A stretch of 64,000 nucleotides of DNA, taken from positions 342,294-406,293 of the forward strand of contig NZ_CANKZF010000002.1 in the NCBI RefSeq assembly GCF_947488515.1. Reading direction: 5' to 3'. The position numbers were made by a program, and so were the translations under genes. This stretch comes from an uncultured Nocardioides sp. Lineage in GTDB: Bacteria; Actinomycetota; Actinomycetes; Propionibacteriales; Nocardioidaceae. Shown piece after piece: positions 1 through 7,744 of the stretch (positions within the stretch are counted from its first letter, which is position 1; each line of letters begins with the position of its first letter). The notes below the pieces were generated by a model, which was not told where the DNA came from, made no database searches, and saw only the letters and a list, made by a program, of their open reading frames with translations.

Positions 1-381
1 TCCGACGTGCAGGAGGCCGCCGACGGCATGGGGATGTCGTCGGTCCAGCGCTTCCGGCGCGTGGAGCTGCCGCTCGCGCTGCCGGTGGTCGCGTCGGGCG
101 TGCGCCTCGCCCTCGTGCAGGTGTGGGCCACCGCGACCATCGCGGCGCTGGTCGCCGGGCCGGGGCTCGGTCGCATCATCACCGAGGGGTTCGCGCGCAA
201 CGACTACGCCCAGGGCATGGCGGGTGCGGTCGTCGTCGCCGTCGTCGCGCTGGTGCTCGAGCTCGCCGCGGCGGCCGCCCAGCGCGCCGTCGACCCCATG
301 CCGAGCGGTCCGTCATCGGACCGTGATGATGCGCTGTCGGTGCCCTCGACTACGGTGGCAGAGGCTCCCACCGGGGGCTGA
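1..381 (+). CDS. Osmoprotectant (glycine betaine/choline-type) ABC transporter permease, 5' end missing
   Basis: This is the C-terminal 126 residues of an inner-membrane permease; the reading frame is already open at base 1. It carries the permease EAA loop (EAADGMGM near the visible start, then RVELPLALP), which docks the ATPase, followed by hydrophobic segments around visible residues 20-45 and 70-95. The tail (PSGPSSDRDD onward) is hydrophilic and variable. The next gene is a matching binding lipoprotein, so the pair belongs to an OpuC/ProWX-type osmoprotectant importer whose ATPase and other parts lie left of the window. Substrate identity (betaine, choline, proline) is inferred from the family. 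Confidence 0.85.
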   Translation, partial: SDVQEAADGMGMSSVQRFRRVELPLALPVVASGVRLALVQVWATATIAALVAGPGLGRIITEGFARNDYAQGMAGAVVVAVVALVLELAAAAAQRAVDPMPSGPSSDRDDALSVPSTTVAEAPTGG

Positions 382-444
382 GCGGACCCGCTCGCATCAC
401 CGGACACGCGTGGCTCGGCCACGGGACACAGAAGGTTGAACGAC

Positions 445-1398
445 ATGCACGTACGACGTCCGCTGCTGGCGGTGACCGCCCTTGCCCTGACCGCCCTGAT
501 GGCCGGGTGCGCCGGGGACGACCTGGCCTCGGAGAACGACGATCCCACGTCCGGCTCGGGCGGTGGAGGTGGCGACGGCACCTCCGTCGTCATCGGCAGC
601 CAGAGCTTCGACGAGGCCGCGCTCGTCACCGCGATGTACCAGCAGGTCCTCGAGGCCGAGGGCTACGAGGTCGAGACCCGTCTGGTCGACACCCGCCCGA
701 TCTACCTCAACGAGATGCCCGACTCCGTCCAGATCGCCCCTGAGTACGTCGCCGGCATCGTCGACCAGCTCAACACCGACGCCAACGGCCCCGACGCCAA
801 GCCGCTGTCGACCAGCGACGCCCAGGAGACGATCGACGCCGGCGCGTCGCTGCTCGAGGAGAAGGGCATCACCCTGCTCGACCCCTCCCCGGCGTTCTCC
901 GCCAACGGCTACTTCACCAGCCAGGACTTCTCCGACTCCGAGGGCGTCACCAAGCTCTCCGACCTCGAGGGCCAGAAGGTGACGCTGGCCGCGGCGCCGG
1001 ACTGCAAGGGCCGCACCGACTGCGAGAAGGGGCTCGTCGACACCTACGGCATCGACGTCACCCTCGAGCCGCTCGGCTACGCCTCCACCGAGACGTTCCA
1101 GGCGGTCCTCGACGGCGAGGCCCAGCTCGGCCAGACCAGCACGCTCGACGGCACGCTGGAGGACCAGGGCCTGCTCCTGCTCGAGGACGACAAGGGCATC
1201 CAGCCCGCGCAGAACCTCATCCCGGCCGTGTCGACCGACTTCCTCGCCGACCACCCCGACATCGAGGGACCGCTCAACGACCTGATGGCGGCGCTCGACA
1301 ACGAGACCCTCGGTGGGTTGCTCGTCAGCGTCCAGATCGACCGCGAGCAGCCGGCCGACGTGGCCAAGGAGTTCCTGGAGTCCGAAGGGCTCCTGTGA
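445..1398 (+). CDS. Osmoprotectant ABC transporter substrate-binding lipoprotein (OpuC/ProX type)
   Basis: Extracytoplasmic binding protein of about 317 residues. The N-terminus is a lipoprotein signal peptide with lipobox LMAGC at residues 18-22, then a Ser/Gly/Asp-rich linker, then an OpuAC-type domain starting VVIGSQSFDE (the usual GSKNFTE-like strand). I start at ATG 445 because GAAGG at 431-435 sits at normal spacing; an in-frame TTG at 436 would sit directly against that site. It lies 63 bases after the permease and probably shares its operon. It delivers a quaternary-amine or similar compatible solute to the permease. The exact ligand cannot be read from sequence. Confidence 0.87.
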   Translation: MHVRRPLLAVTALALTALMAGCAGDDLASENDDPTSGSGGGGGDGTSVVIGSQSFDEAALVTAMYQQVLEAEGYEVETRLVDTRPIYLNEMPDSVQIAPEYVAGIVDQLNTDANGPDAKPLSTSDAQETIDAGASLLEEKGITLLDPSPAFSANGYFTSQDFSDSEGVTKLSDLEGQKVTLAAAPDCKGRTDCEKGLVDTYGIDVTLEPLGYASTETFQAVLDGEAQLGQTSTLDGTLEDQGLLLLEDDKGIQPAQNLIPAVSTDFLADHPDIEGPLNDLMAALDNETLGGLLVSVQIDREQPADVAKEFLESEGLL

Positions 1399-1425
1399 CG
1401 AGTCGCCCAGCGGGACGCGTCGAGA

Positions 1426-2541
1426 TCAGGTGACCTCGTGGTCCCGCAGCGCCAGCGCTGCGGGATCCACGGTGGTCTCGTCGAGCACCGAGGGCGGCAC
1501 CGACAGCCGCCAGGCCCCGGTCGCCACGTCCTGCACCCGGGGCGCAGGGCCGTCGAGCGTGGCCACCCACTCCATCAGCGCGGTGACGTCGGCGCGGCGG
1601 TCCTGCTCCACGAGCCAGCCGGCGAGCCGGTGGACCGGCGGCAGGCCGCTGTGCACGAGCGAGCGTCGGCCCCAGAGCTCGAGCACGCCCGAGCGCAGCA
1701 GCCGCCACCACTCGGGCGTGCACCCGGGCACCAGAAGGAAGTAGCGCCAGAGGTCGCCGGCCAGCACTCGGTCGACGAAGACGGCCTCGACCTCGGCCGA
1801 CCCGTGGTCGCGCACCGAGGCGAGCGACATCCGCTTGGTCTCCCAGCGGTCGCCGAGGTCCTGCAGCGAGGACGCCCGGGTCTGGGTGATCGAGCCCTCC
1901 CGGATCCGCCAGCGGTAGACGACCTCGTCGAGCACGTCGAACCTGCCCTCGAGGAACGCCCGCGTCGTGGTGGGCTGGTCCTCGTAGCGCACGCCCTCGG
2001 GCCACGACAGCCCGCGGGCGTCCCACCACGACCTGCGGAACACCTTGTTCCATGCGAACACGTCACCGAGCACCTCGGGCCGGTCCTCGACGCGTGCACC
2101 GCGCACCGGCCGGTGGAGGCGCCGCATCCACGGGGGCTCGACCAGCCGGTCGCCCTCCCAGCGCACGATCGAGCCGGTCGCGAAGTCGGAGCCCGAGTCG
2201 TCGAGCGCGCCCACCAGGTCGGCGTACGCCGTGGGCGGGAGCACGTCGTCGGAGTCGAGGAAGGCGAGGTAGTCGCCGCGCACGTGCTGGACGCCGAGGT
2301 TGCGGGCGGCGCCGAGGCCGCCGTTGACGGAGTGCACGACGCTGATGCGGTTGTCGCGCCGCGCCCACGCGTCGGCGACCTCTCCGGTGCGGTCGGTCGC
2401 CCCGTCGTCGACGACCACCGCCTCCCAGCGCCGGTGCGTCTGGGCGACGAGGGACCGCATGCAGTCGTCGAGGTAGTCCTCCACGCCCCATGCCGGGATG
2501 ACCACCCCGAGGAGCGGTGCCCGGGAGAAGAGGCGCTTCAT
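1426..2541 (-). CDS. Family 2 (GT-A) glycosyltransferase
   Basis: A cytoplasmic glycosyltransferase of 371 residues. The GT-A nucleotide-sugar fold is visible as VVIPAWGVEDYLDDCM (13-28), VVVDDG (42-47) and the metal-binding FLDSDD (94-99), with AARNLG between them. A later acidic stretch (YEDQ) probably holds the catalytic base region. The C-terminal third is helical and unassigned. Start ATG 2541 is chosen because upstream in-frame sequence overlaps the divergent sulfotransferase gene; on this strand TAGGGT lies 8 bases before the ATG. It ends tail-to-tail with the binding-protein gene. With the next two genes it suggests decoration of a surface glycan. Donor and acceptor are unknown. Confidence 0.85.
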   Translation of the reverse strand: MKRLFSRAPLLGVVIPAWGVEDYLDDCMRSLVAQTHRRWEAVVVDDGATDRTGEVADAWARRDNRISVVHSVNGGLGAARNLGVQHVRGDYLAFLDSDDVLPPTAYADLVGALDDSGSDFATGSIVRWEGDRLVEPPWMRRLHRPVRGARVEDRPEVLGDVFAWNKVFRRSWWDARGLSWPEGVRYEDQPTTTRAFLEGRFDVLDEVVYRWRIREGSITQTRASSLQDLGDRWETKRMSLASVRDHGSAEVEAVFVDRVLAGDLWRYFLLVPGCTPEWWRLLRSGVLELWGRRSLVHSGLPPVHRLAGWLVEQDRRADVTALMEWVATLDGPAPRVQDVATGAWRLSVPPSVLDETTVDPAALALRDHEVT

Positions 2542-2583
2542 GGGCGACGACCCTAGGACACAGGCCGGCGGGCTGGACGCCGG

Positions 2584-2589
2584 TAGGCT
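2584..2589 (+). promoter_or_regulatory. -10 element (TAGGCT) for a leaderless sulfotransferase mRNA
   Basis: TAGGCT ends 7 bases before GTG 2597. This is the spacing expected if transcription begins at the start codon, and it decides the GTG start over the longer open frame that begins at 2498 inside the divergent gene. Confidence 0.5.
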
Positions 2590-2596
2590 GCCCGCC

Positions 2597-3727
2597 GTGA
2601 CCGAGCAGCCGAGAGCCATCGACGAGATGAACCCCGACGGAGTCCCGCGGAAGGTCCTCTTCGTCGCCGGTGCCGGCCGCAGCGGCACCAGCACCCTGGC
2701 CGGCATCGTGTCGCGGCTCGGCATGCACGTGCCGCTGCCCGAGGTGCCGCCGGACGACTCCAACCCGCGCGGCTTCAGCGAGCCGCAGTGGGTCGTCGAC
2801 GTCCACGACGAATGGCTGCGCGAGGCGCTGGTGCAGGTCAGCGACAGCCGCCCGGAGGCGTGGTTCGACACCGGTCGCATCTGCAGCCGCGAGCCCGCCC
2901 GGATCCGGGTCAGCGAGTGGCTCGAGCCGCACTTCGCCGAGCACCCGGAGCTGGTCGTCAAGGACCCGCGGCTGAGCTGGTTCCTCGGCCTGTGGCGTGT
3001 CGCTGCCATCCGCACCGGCGCGACCCCGGTCTTCGCCACCATGCTGCGACCGCCGGCCGAGGTGGTCGGCTCCAAGCAGAAGTACTACGCCAACAAGCTC
3101 GGCTCGGCGCACCTCGCGGCCAGCTGGGTCAACATGCTGCTGCACACCGAGCGGGCAACCCGCAGCGTCGACGGCGTCGGCGAGGCCGACGCCGGGCAGG
3201 GGCGCGTCTTCGTGCGCTACGAGGACCTGCTGACCGACTGGGTCAGGACCACCACGGCCATGGGCCACGCGCTCGACCTCCAGACGATCATCCACACCCG
3301 CAGCGACCAGATCCGCGAGGTGCACCGCTTCATCGACCCGAACCTGCGCCGGGTCACCGCCACGCTCGACGACCTCGCACTGCCCAAGCGGCTCCACGAC
3401 CTCACCGGCCAGACCTGGGAGGAGCTCAACAAGCTCGCCGACGAGGGCGGCGACACCACGGCTGCGCACGCGACCTTCGACCAGCTCCGCGCGGAGTACG
3501 TCGACCTCTACGAGGAGGCGGCGGCCATCAGCCGCTCGACCGCCGAGCACGCCCGGCACCAGGCCCGCCGGCGGGCGCTCCACGATGCCGCGGCCGAGGG
3601 AACATCGAAGTCGCTCGCCGACCGCGTGCCCCACGACGTACGCGCCGCGATCCCGCCGTCGGTGCGCCGCGGCGTCCGCAAGGCCCTCGGGCGCACCCGG
3701 GACGCGACCGGGGACCCGCAGCCGTGA
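2597..3727 (+). CDS. Sulfotransferase-family protein
   Basis: Protein of 376 residues with the PAPS-binding 5'-phosphosulfate loop GAGRSGTST at residues 25-33 after a beta strand (KVLFVA), the hallmark of P-loop sulfotransferases. A second conserved segment, LVVKDPRLSWF, around residue 120 fits the region that contacts the acceptor and 3'-phosphate. The C-terminal 100 residues are charged and helical. Sulfotransferases of this kind move sulfate from PAPS to carbohydrate or lipid hydroxyls. The GTG start overlaps no strong ribosome site and a leaderless promoter is likely. The stop overlaps the GTG of the next gene (GTGA), so the two are translationally coupled. The substrate is unknown; neighbours suggest a glycan. 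Confidence 0.8.
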   Translation: MTEQPRAIDEMNPDGVPRKVLFVAGAGRSGTSTLAGIVSRLGMHVPLPEVPPDDSNPRGFSEPQWVVDVHDEWLREALVQVSDSRPEAWFDTGRICSREPARIRVSEWLEPHFAEHPELVVKDPRLSWFLGLWRVAAIRTGATPVFATMLRPPAEVVGSKQKYYANKLGSAHLAASWVNMLLHTERATRSVDGVGEADAGQGRVFVRYEDLLTDWVRTTTAMGHALDLQTIIHTRSDQIREVHRFIDPNLRRVTATLDDLALPKRLHDLTGQTWEELNKLADEGGDTTAAHATFDQLRAEYVDLYEEAAAISRSTAEHARHQARRRALHDAAAEGTSKSLADRVPHDVRAAIPPSVRRGVRKALGRTRDATGDPQP

Positions 3728-4674
3728 CGATCCCGATCGGCTCCGGCCACGGCCTCACCAACGTCGAGGGCCACGAGGACTTCGACATCGTCTGGCCCTG
3801 GAACCAGCCCGGCGGGCTGCGGCGCGGCGCGACCGCGGTGCTGCGCGTCAAGAACGAGGCCCCCGGTCTGCGCTTCGTGCTGCCGCCGCTGCTCCGCGCG
3901 TGCGACCACGTGCTGCTCGTCGACAACGGGTCGGACGACGGGACGGGCGAGGAGGCCCTGCGGGTCGCGGCCGAGCACGGCCTGTCCGACCGGTTCACCC
4001 TGAAGGCGTACCCCTTCGAGGTGGCGCGCGCAGGGGCCGAGCACCTCGCGGTCAACGAGCGCTCGGTGCACTCGCTCGCCTACTTCTACAACTGGTGCTT
4101 CTCGCACGTCCGCACCCGCTACTCGTGGAAGTGGGACGGCGACATGGTCCTCACCACCGAGGGCGAGGTGTCCATGGCCGACCTGTCCTGGCAGGTGGGG
4201 ATGGCCGAGGCGGTCATCCGCTTCCCGCGCCACGGCCTCTATATCGAGTCCGACCGCAAGGCCTACCTCGACCTCGGCCTGCGCAACATCGAGGAGTGGG
4301 GCTTCCCGATGAGCCCCGACTACGTCTACACCAAGGCGCCGGAGTGGGAGATCCGCACGACGCCCGACCGCATCGAGCAGTTCGCGCTGCCGCAAGGCCT
4401 GTGCGTCGAGCTGAAGTGGCTCGACGGCGACGAGTTCGCGCACTGGACCAACCCCGAGTCGTTCGCGACCTCCATCCGCAACCGGCGCAAGCGCCGCGAG
4501 TGGCTGGTCTGGAACGCCCTCCACGACGGCCAGGTGCCCGAGGGTGTCGTCGAGATCGAGTCCCCGGAGGGCGTGCACGTCGTCGACCACGTCACCCACG
4601 TCTGGCTGCCGCGCGCGCCGCGGCCGTTCGTCGTCGACGACCCCGACCACGCCAGGCTGCACCTGCGGGCCTGA
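3724..4674 (+). CDS. Glycosyltransferase family 2-like protein
   Basis: Protein of 316 residues starting at GTG 3724, overlapping the sulfotransferase stop by 4 bases. It has a glycosyltransferase-like nucleotide-binding start (AVLRVKNEAP at 38-47, LLVDNGSDDGT at 64-74) and a DGD motif at 138-140 in WKWDGD that could replace the DXD metal site. Such proteins are often labelled glycosyltransferase family 2 or hypothetical. No signal peptide or membrane segment is visible, so it probably acts at the cytoplasmic face. Together with the sulfotransferase it forms a two-gene operon, divergent from another glycosyltransferase; a sulfated cell-surface polymer or glycolipid is a reasonable inference but not shown. 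Confidence 0.7.
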   Translation: MTIPIGSGHGLTNVEGHEDFDIVWPWNQPGGLRRGATAVLRVKNEAPGLRFVLPPLLRACDHVLLVDNGSDDGTGEEALRVAAEHGLSDRFTLKAYPFEVARAGAEHLAVNERSVHSLAYFYNWCFSHVRTRYSWKWDGDMVLTTEGEVSMADLSWQVGMAEAVIRFPRHGLYIESDRKAYLDLGLRNIEEWGFPMSPDYVYTKAPEWEIRTTPDRIEQFALPQGLCVELKWLDGDEFAHWTNPESFATSIRNRRKRREWLVWNALHDGQVPEGVVEIESPEGVHVVDHVTHVWLPRAPRPFVVDDPDHARLHLRA

Positions 4675-4790
4675 GCGCTCCCGGTGTTCCGGTGGGCCCC
4701 GGTCGAGGGGCAGTGAGGCGGTTCACACCGGCTCGGGGCATATCGGTTTGGTGTCCGGGGGTTCCACCGGTCTAAGGTCGTCGCAAGGCT

Positions 4791-4818
4791 TTGTCACGCT
4801 TGTCTATCAACTTAGTGT
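4791..4818 (+). promoter_or_regulatory. Sigma-70-type promoter for metQNI
   Basis: TTGTCA (4791-4796) and TAGTGT (4813-4818) are separated by 16 bases, in an unusually AT-rich island within the 222-base gap before metQ. Transcription would start near 4825, leaving a leader of about 70 bases. The leader shows no SAM-riboswitch core that I can recognise. CAAC/GTTG half-sites (around 4808-4820) flank the -10 and could bind a regulator. Confidence 0.5.
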
Positions 4819-4896
4819 TGTTAAACGACGGCCAGTGGGGGTTCGCGAGCGCGTGCGCGTCCCTGCGCTACACGACGTACGACGAAAGGCTCCGCC

Positions 4897-5838
4897 ATGT
4901 CCGAGAACCACCCGCAGATCGCACCTCCCGCCAAGCGCCGTACGCCGCTCCTGATCGGCATCGCCGTCCTGGCGGTCATCGCCGTGGTGGGCGGCTTCCT
5001 CTGGTCCCGGGGCGGCGACGACGCCGGCGCCGCGAGCGGTGAGAAGAGCGAGAAGGTCGTGCTGGGCACCGTCGGCGCCAGCGACCCGTACTGGCAGGTC
5101 CTGGTAGACGCCGCCGCCGACGAGGGCATCGACCTCGAGGTCAAGGACTTCGCCGACTACACCCAGCCCAACCCCGCGCTGAGCGAGGGCGAGCTCGACA
5201 TCAACCAGTTCCAGCACCTCGTCTACCTCGCGGAGTACAACGTCGCGAACGACGACGACATCGTGCCGCTCGGCTCGACGGCGATCTACCCGCTGGGGCT
5301 CTACTCCTCCAAGGTCGACTCCGTCGAGGAGATCCAGGACGGCGACACCGTGGTCGTCCCCGACGACGACAGCAACCAGGCTCGCGCCCTGCTGATCCTC
5401 CAGTCGGCCGGTCTCATCACCCTGCAGGACGGCGGCTCGATCTACTCCACGCTCGCCGACATCGACGAGTCCGCCTCGAAGGTGCAGGTCAAGGCGATCA
5501 AGGCCGACCTCACGCCCACCTCGCTGCCCGACGTGGCCGCTGCGGTCATCAACAACGACTTCGTCGAGAAGGCCGGCCTCTCCTTCGAGGACGCGCTGGC
5601 CACCGACGACGTCGAGGACCCCAACGCGCTGCCGTACGTCAACGTCTTCGCCGTCCGCGCCGAGGACCGCGACGCCCCGACGCTGCTCAAGCTGGTCGAG
5701 GTCTACCAGGAGACGCAGGCCGTCCTCGACGGCGTGCAGGACGTGTCCGGTGGCACCGCCGAGCTGGTGAAGGTCCCGCAGGACGAGCTGCAGGCGTCGC
5801 TCGACGACGTCGAGGCCGACACCGCAGCGCAGAAGTGA
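4897..5838 (+). CDS. metQ: Methionine ABC transporter substrate-binding protein (NlpA/MetQ family)
   Basis: 313-residue member of the NlpA family, which captures methionine outside the membrane for the MetN-MetI importer. The core begins VVLGTVGASDPYWQ near residue 49, with the family segment DFADYTQPNPALSEGELDINQFQH clearly present in pieces around residues 85-108. Unlike classical MetQ there is no lipobox; a single hydrophobic helix at about residues 17-36 (LLIGIAVLAVIAVVGGFLW) anchors it instead. ATG 4897 has a purine-rich site GAAAGG about 10 bases upstream. It is the first gene of a tight operon with the ATPase and permease. The family also takes D-methionine or related amino acids. Confidence 0.88.
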   Translation: MSENHPQIAPPAKRRTPLLIGIAVLAVIAVVGGFLWSRGGDDAGAASGEKSEKVVLGTVGASDPYWQVLVDAAADEGIDLEVKDFADYTQPNPALSEGELDINQFQHLVYLAEYNVANDDDIVPLGSTAIYPLGLYSSKVDSVEEIQDGDTVVVPDDDSNQARALLILQSAGLITLQDGGSIYSTLADIDESASKVQVKAIKADLTPTSLPDVAAAVINNDFVEKAGLSFEDALATDDVEDPNALPYVNVFAVRAEDRDAPTLLKLVEVYQETQAVLDGVQDVSGGTAELVKVPQDELQASLDDVEADTAAQK

Positions 5839-5866
5839 CCCGACGCCAGTAGGGGAGGAGCCCAGG

Positions 5867-6895
5867 ATGCCGCTCGTCGAGCTGACCGACGTGCACAAGA
5901 CGTTCCCGGCCGCGCGCGGCGGGACGCCCGTCGAGGCGATCCGCGGTGTCGACCTGACGGTCGAGGCCGGTGAGATCGTCGGCATCGTGGGCTACTCCGG
6001 CGCCGGGAAGTCCACCCTGGTGCGGCTGATCAACGCGCTCGAGTCCACCACCTCCGGCACCGTGCGGGTCGGCGGCCGGGAGATCACCGGCCTGAAGGAG
6101 CGCGAGCTGCGCGAGGTGCGGCTGGGGATCGGGATGATCTTCCAGCAGTTCAACCTGTTCCGCTCGCGCACCGTGTGGGGCAACATCGCCTACCCGCTCG
6201 AGGTGGCCGGCGTCCCCAAGGCCGAGCAGAACGCGCGGATCTCCGACCTCCTCCACTTCGTCGGCCTCGCCGACAAGGCCCACAGCCACGTCGAGGAGCT
6301 CTCGGGCGGGCAGAAGCAGCGCGTCGGCATCGCCCGCGCGCTCGCCACCAACCCGCAGCTCCTGCTCGCCGACGAGTCGACCAGCGCCCTCGACCCGGAG
6401 ACGACGCAGGAGGTGCTCGCCCTCCTGCGCCGGGTCAACCGGGAGCTCGGCATCACCATCGTGGTGATCACCCACGAGATGGACGTCGTGCGCAGCCTGG
6501 CGCACCGCGTCGTGGTGATGGAGGCCGGCCGCATCGTCGAGGAGGGCCCGGTCGTGCGGGTGCTCTCCGACCCCCAGCAGCCCGTCACCCGCCGGTTCGT
6601 CTCGACGATCGTCGACGACGAGCCCGACGTCGAGGCGCTGGCCGCCCTCCACGCCCGGCACACCGGCCGCTTCGTCAAGCTCGCCTTCCGGGGCGACGAC
6701 GTGCGCCAGAGCGACGTGTTCGCGGTGCTCCTCGAGCACGGCGTGCGCTTCGAGCTCGTCTTCGGCGGCATCGAGGAGGTCCAGGGCGAGACCTTCGGCA
6801 ACCTCACGCTCGCCCTCGACGGTGATGCCGCGGCCGTGGACGCCGCCGTCCACGCCGTACGAGCGCTCGTCCCCGCGAAGGAGCTGCCGCGATGA
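5867..6895 (+). CDS. metN: Methionine ABC transporter ATP-binding protein
   Basis: 342 residues. Walker A GYSGAGKST (42-50), Q-loop region FQQFNLF (92-98), signature LSGGQ (145-149) and Walker B LLLADE (165-170) are all intact. The final 90 residues form the NIL domain, the methionine-sensing regulatory domain of MetN proteins that trans-inhibits uptake when internal methionine is high. A strong site (GGGGAGGAG, about 5852-5860) precedes the ATG. The stop overlaps the metI start (ATGA). It powers import of methionine captured by MetQ. Confidence 0.93.
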   Translation: MPLVELTDVHKTFPAARGGTPVEAIRGVDLTVEAGEIVGIVGYSGAGKSTLVRLINALESTTSGTVRVGGREITGLKERELREVRLGIGMIFQQFNLFRSRTVWGNIAYPLEVAGVPKAEQNARISDLLHFVGLADKAHSHVEELSGGQKQRVGIARALATNPQLLLADESTSALDPETTQEVLALLRRVNRELGITIVVITHEMDVVRSLAHRVVVMEAGRIVEEGPVVRVLSDPQQPVTRRFVSTIVDDEPDVEALAALHARHTGRFVKLAFRGDDVRQSDVFAVLLEHGVRFELVFGGIEEVQGETFGNLTLALDGDAAAVDAAVHAVRALVPAKELPR

Positions 6896-7557
6896 CCGAC
6901 TCCAACATGAGCGAGCTCTGGCCGCTCTTCTGGGACGCGGCGTGGGAGACCCTCTACATCGTCGCCATCACCCTGACGCTCGGTGGCCTCCTCGGCCTGC
7001 TGCTGGGGCTCGGGCTGTACGTCACCCGCGGCGGCGGCCTCTACGCCAGCCGCCCGGTCAACCTCGTGCTCAACGTGCTGGTGAACTTCTTCCGACCGAT
7101 CCCGTTCGTCATCTTCATCGCGGCCGTCCAGCCGTTCGCCCGGGTCGTCGTCGGCACCGGCATCGGCAACCCGGCCATCATCTTCGCGCTCACGCTCGCC
7201 GCCGCCTTCGGCATCAGCCGCATCGTCGAGCAGAACCTCGTGACGGTCGACCCCGGCGTCATCGAGGCCGCGCGGTCCGTCGGCGCCGGCCGGGCCCGCA
7301 TCGTCCGGACCGTGGTGCTCCCCGAGGCGCTCGGCCCGCTGGTGCTGGGCTACACCTTCGCGTTCGTCGCGCTGGTCGACATGACCGCGGTCGCCGGCGT
7401 CATCGGCGGCGGGGGACTGGGCAACTTCGCCCTGCAGTACGGCTTCCGGCAGTTCGACACCGTCGTCACCTGGACCGCGGTCATCGCGATCGTGGCGCTC
7501 GTGCAGGTCGTCCAGCTGGCCGGCAACTCGGCCGCGCGCCGCATCCTGCGCCGCTGA
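6892..7557 (+). CDS. metI: Methionine ABC transporter permease
   Basis: 221 residues with about five membrane helices. It has the permease coupling motif EAARSVGAGRARIVRTVVLPEAL around residues 123-145 and the MetI-typical segment RPIPFVIFIAA near 67. It is coupled to metN by a 4-base ATGA overlap and completes the MetNIQ importer. A long hairpin follows the stop by 6 bases, marking the operon end. Confidence 0.93.
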   Translation: MTDSNMSELWPLFWDAAWETLYIVAITLTLGGLLGLLLGLGLYVTRGGGLYASRPVNLVLNVLVNFFRPIPFVIFIAAVQPFARVVVGTGIGNPAIIFALTLAAAFGISRIVEQNLVTVDPGVIEAARSVGAGRARIVRTVVLPEALGPLVLGYTFAFVALVDMTAVAGVIGGGGLGNFALQYGFRQFDTVVTWTAVIAIVALVQVVQLAGNSAARRILRR

Positions 7558-7563
7558 CCGATG

Positions 7564-7618
7564 TCTGAGGACGTCGTGGACGTGATCGGGCCGGATCCAC
7601 GACCGCCGCGTCCTCAGA
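7564..7618 (+). terminator. Long hairpin after metI, probable terminator
   Basis: Two-part stem: TCTGAGGACG (7564-7573) pairs with CGTCCTCAGA (7609-7618), and TCGTGGA (7574-7580) pairs with TCCACGA (7596-7602), with a 6-base bulge on one side and a 15-base loop. There are 17 perfect pairs in all. No T-run follows, as is common for terminators in high-GC actinobacteria. It begins 6 bases after the metI stop. Confidence 0.6.
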
Positions 7619-7744
7619 TAGATCGGGCGAGTGGTGTTCGTCACGCCGTCGTCCCGTTCCCACCGTGGAATCGGCGGGCGTACGCTCGATGTTGATCGCA
7701 GTAGATCGGTACCCGCCACGGGACTGAAACGAAGAGGTCATCAC

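Noticed and set aside
4675..4896. SAM riboswitch before metQNI
   Set aside because: I looked for SAM-I, SAM-II and SAM-IV core patterns and saw none; only a promoter and a plain leader are supported.
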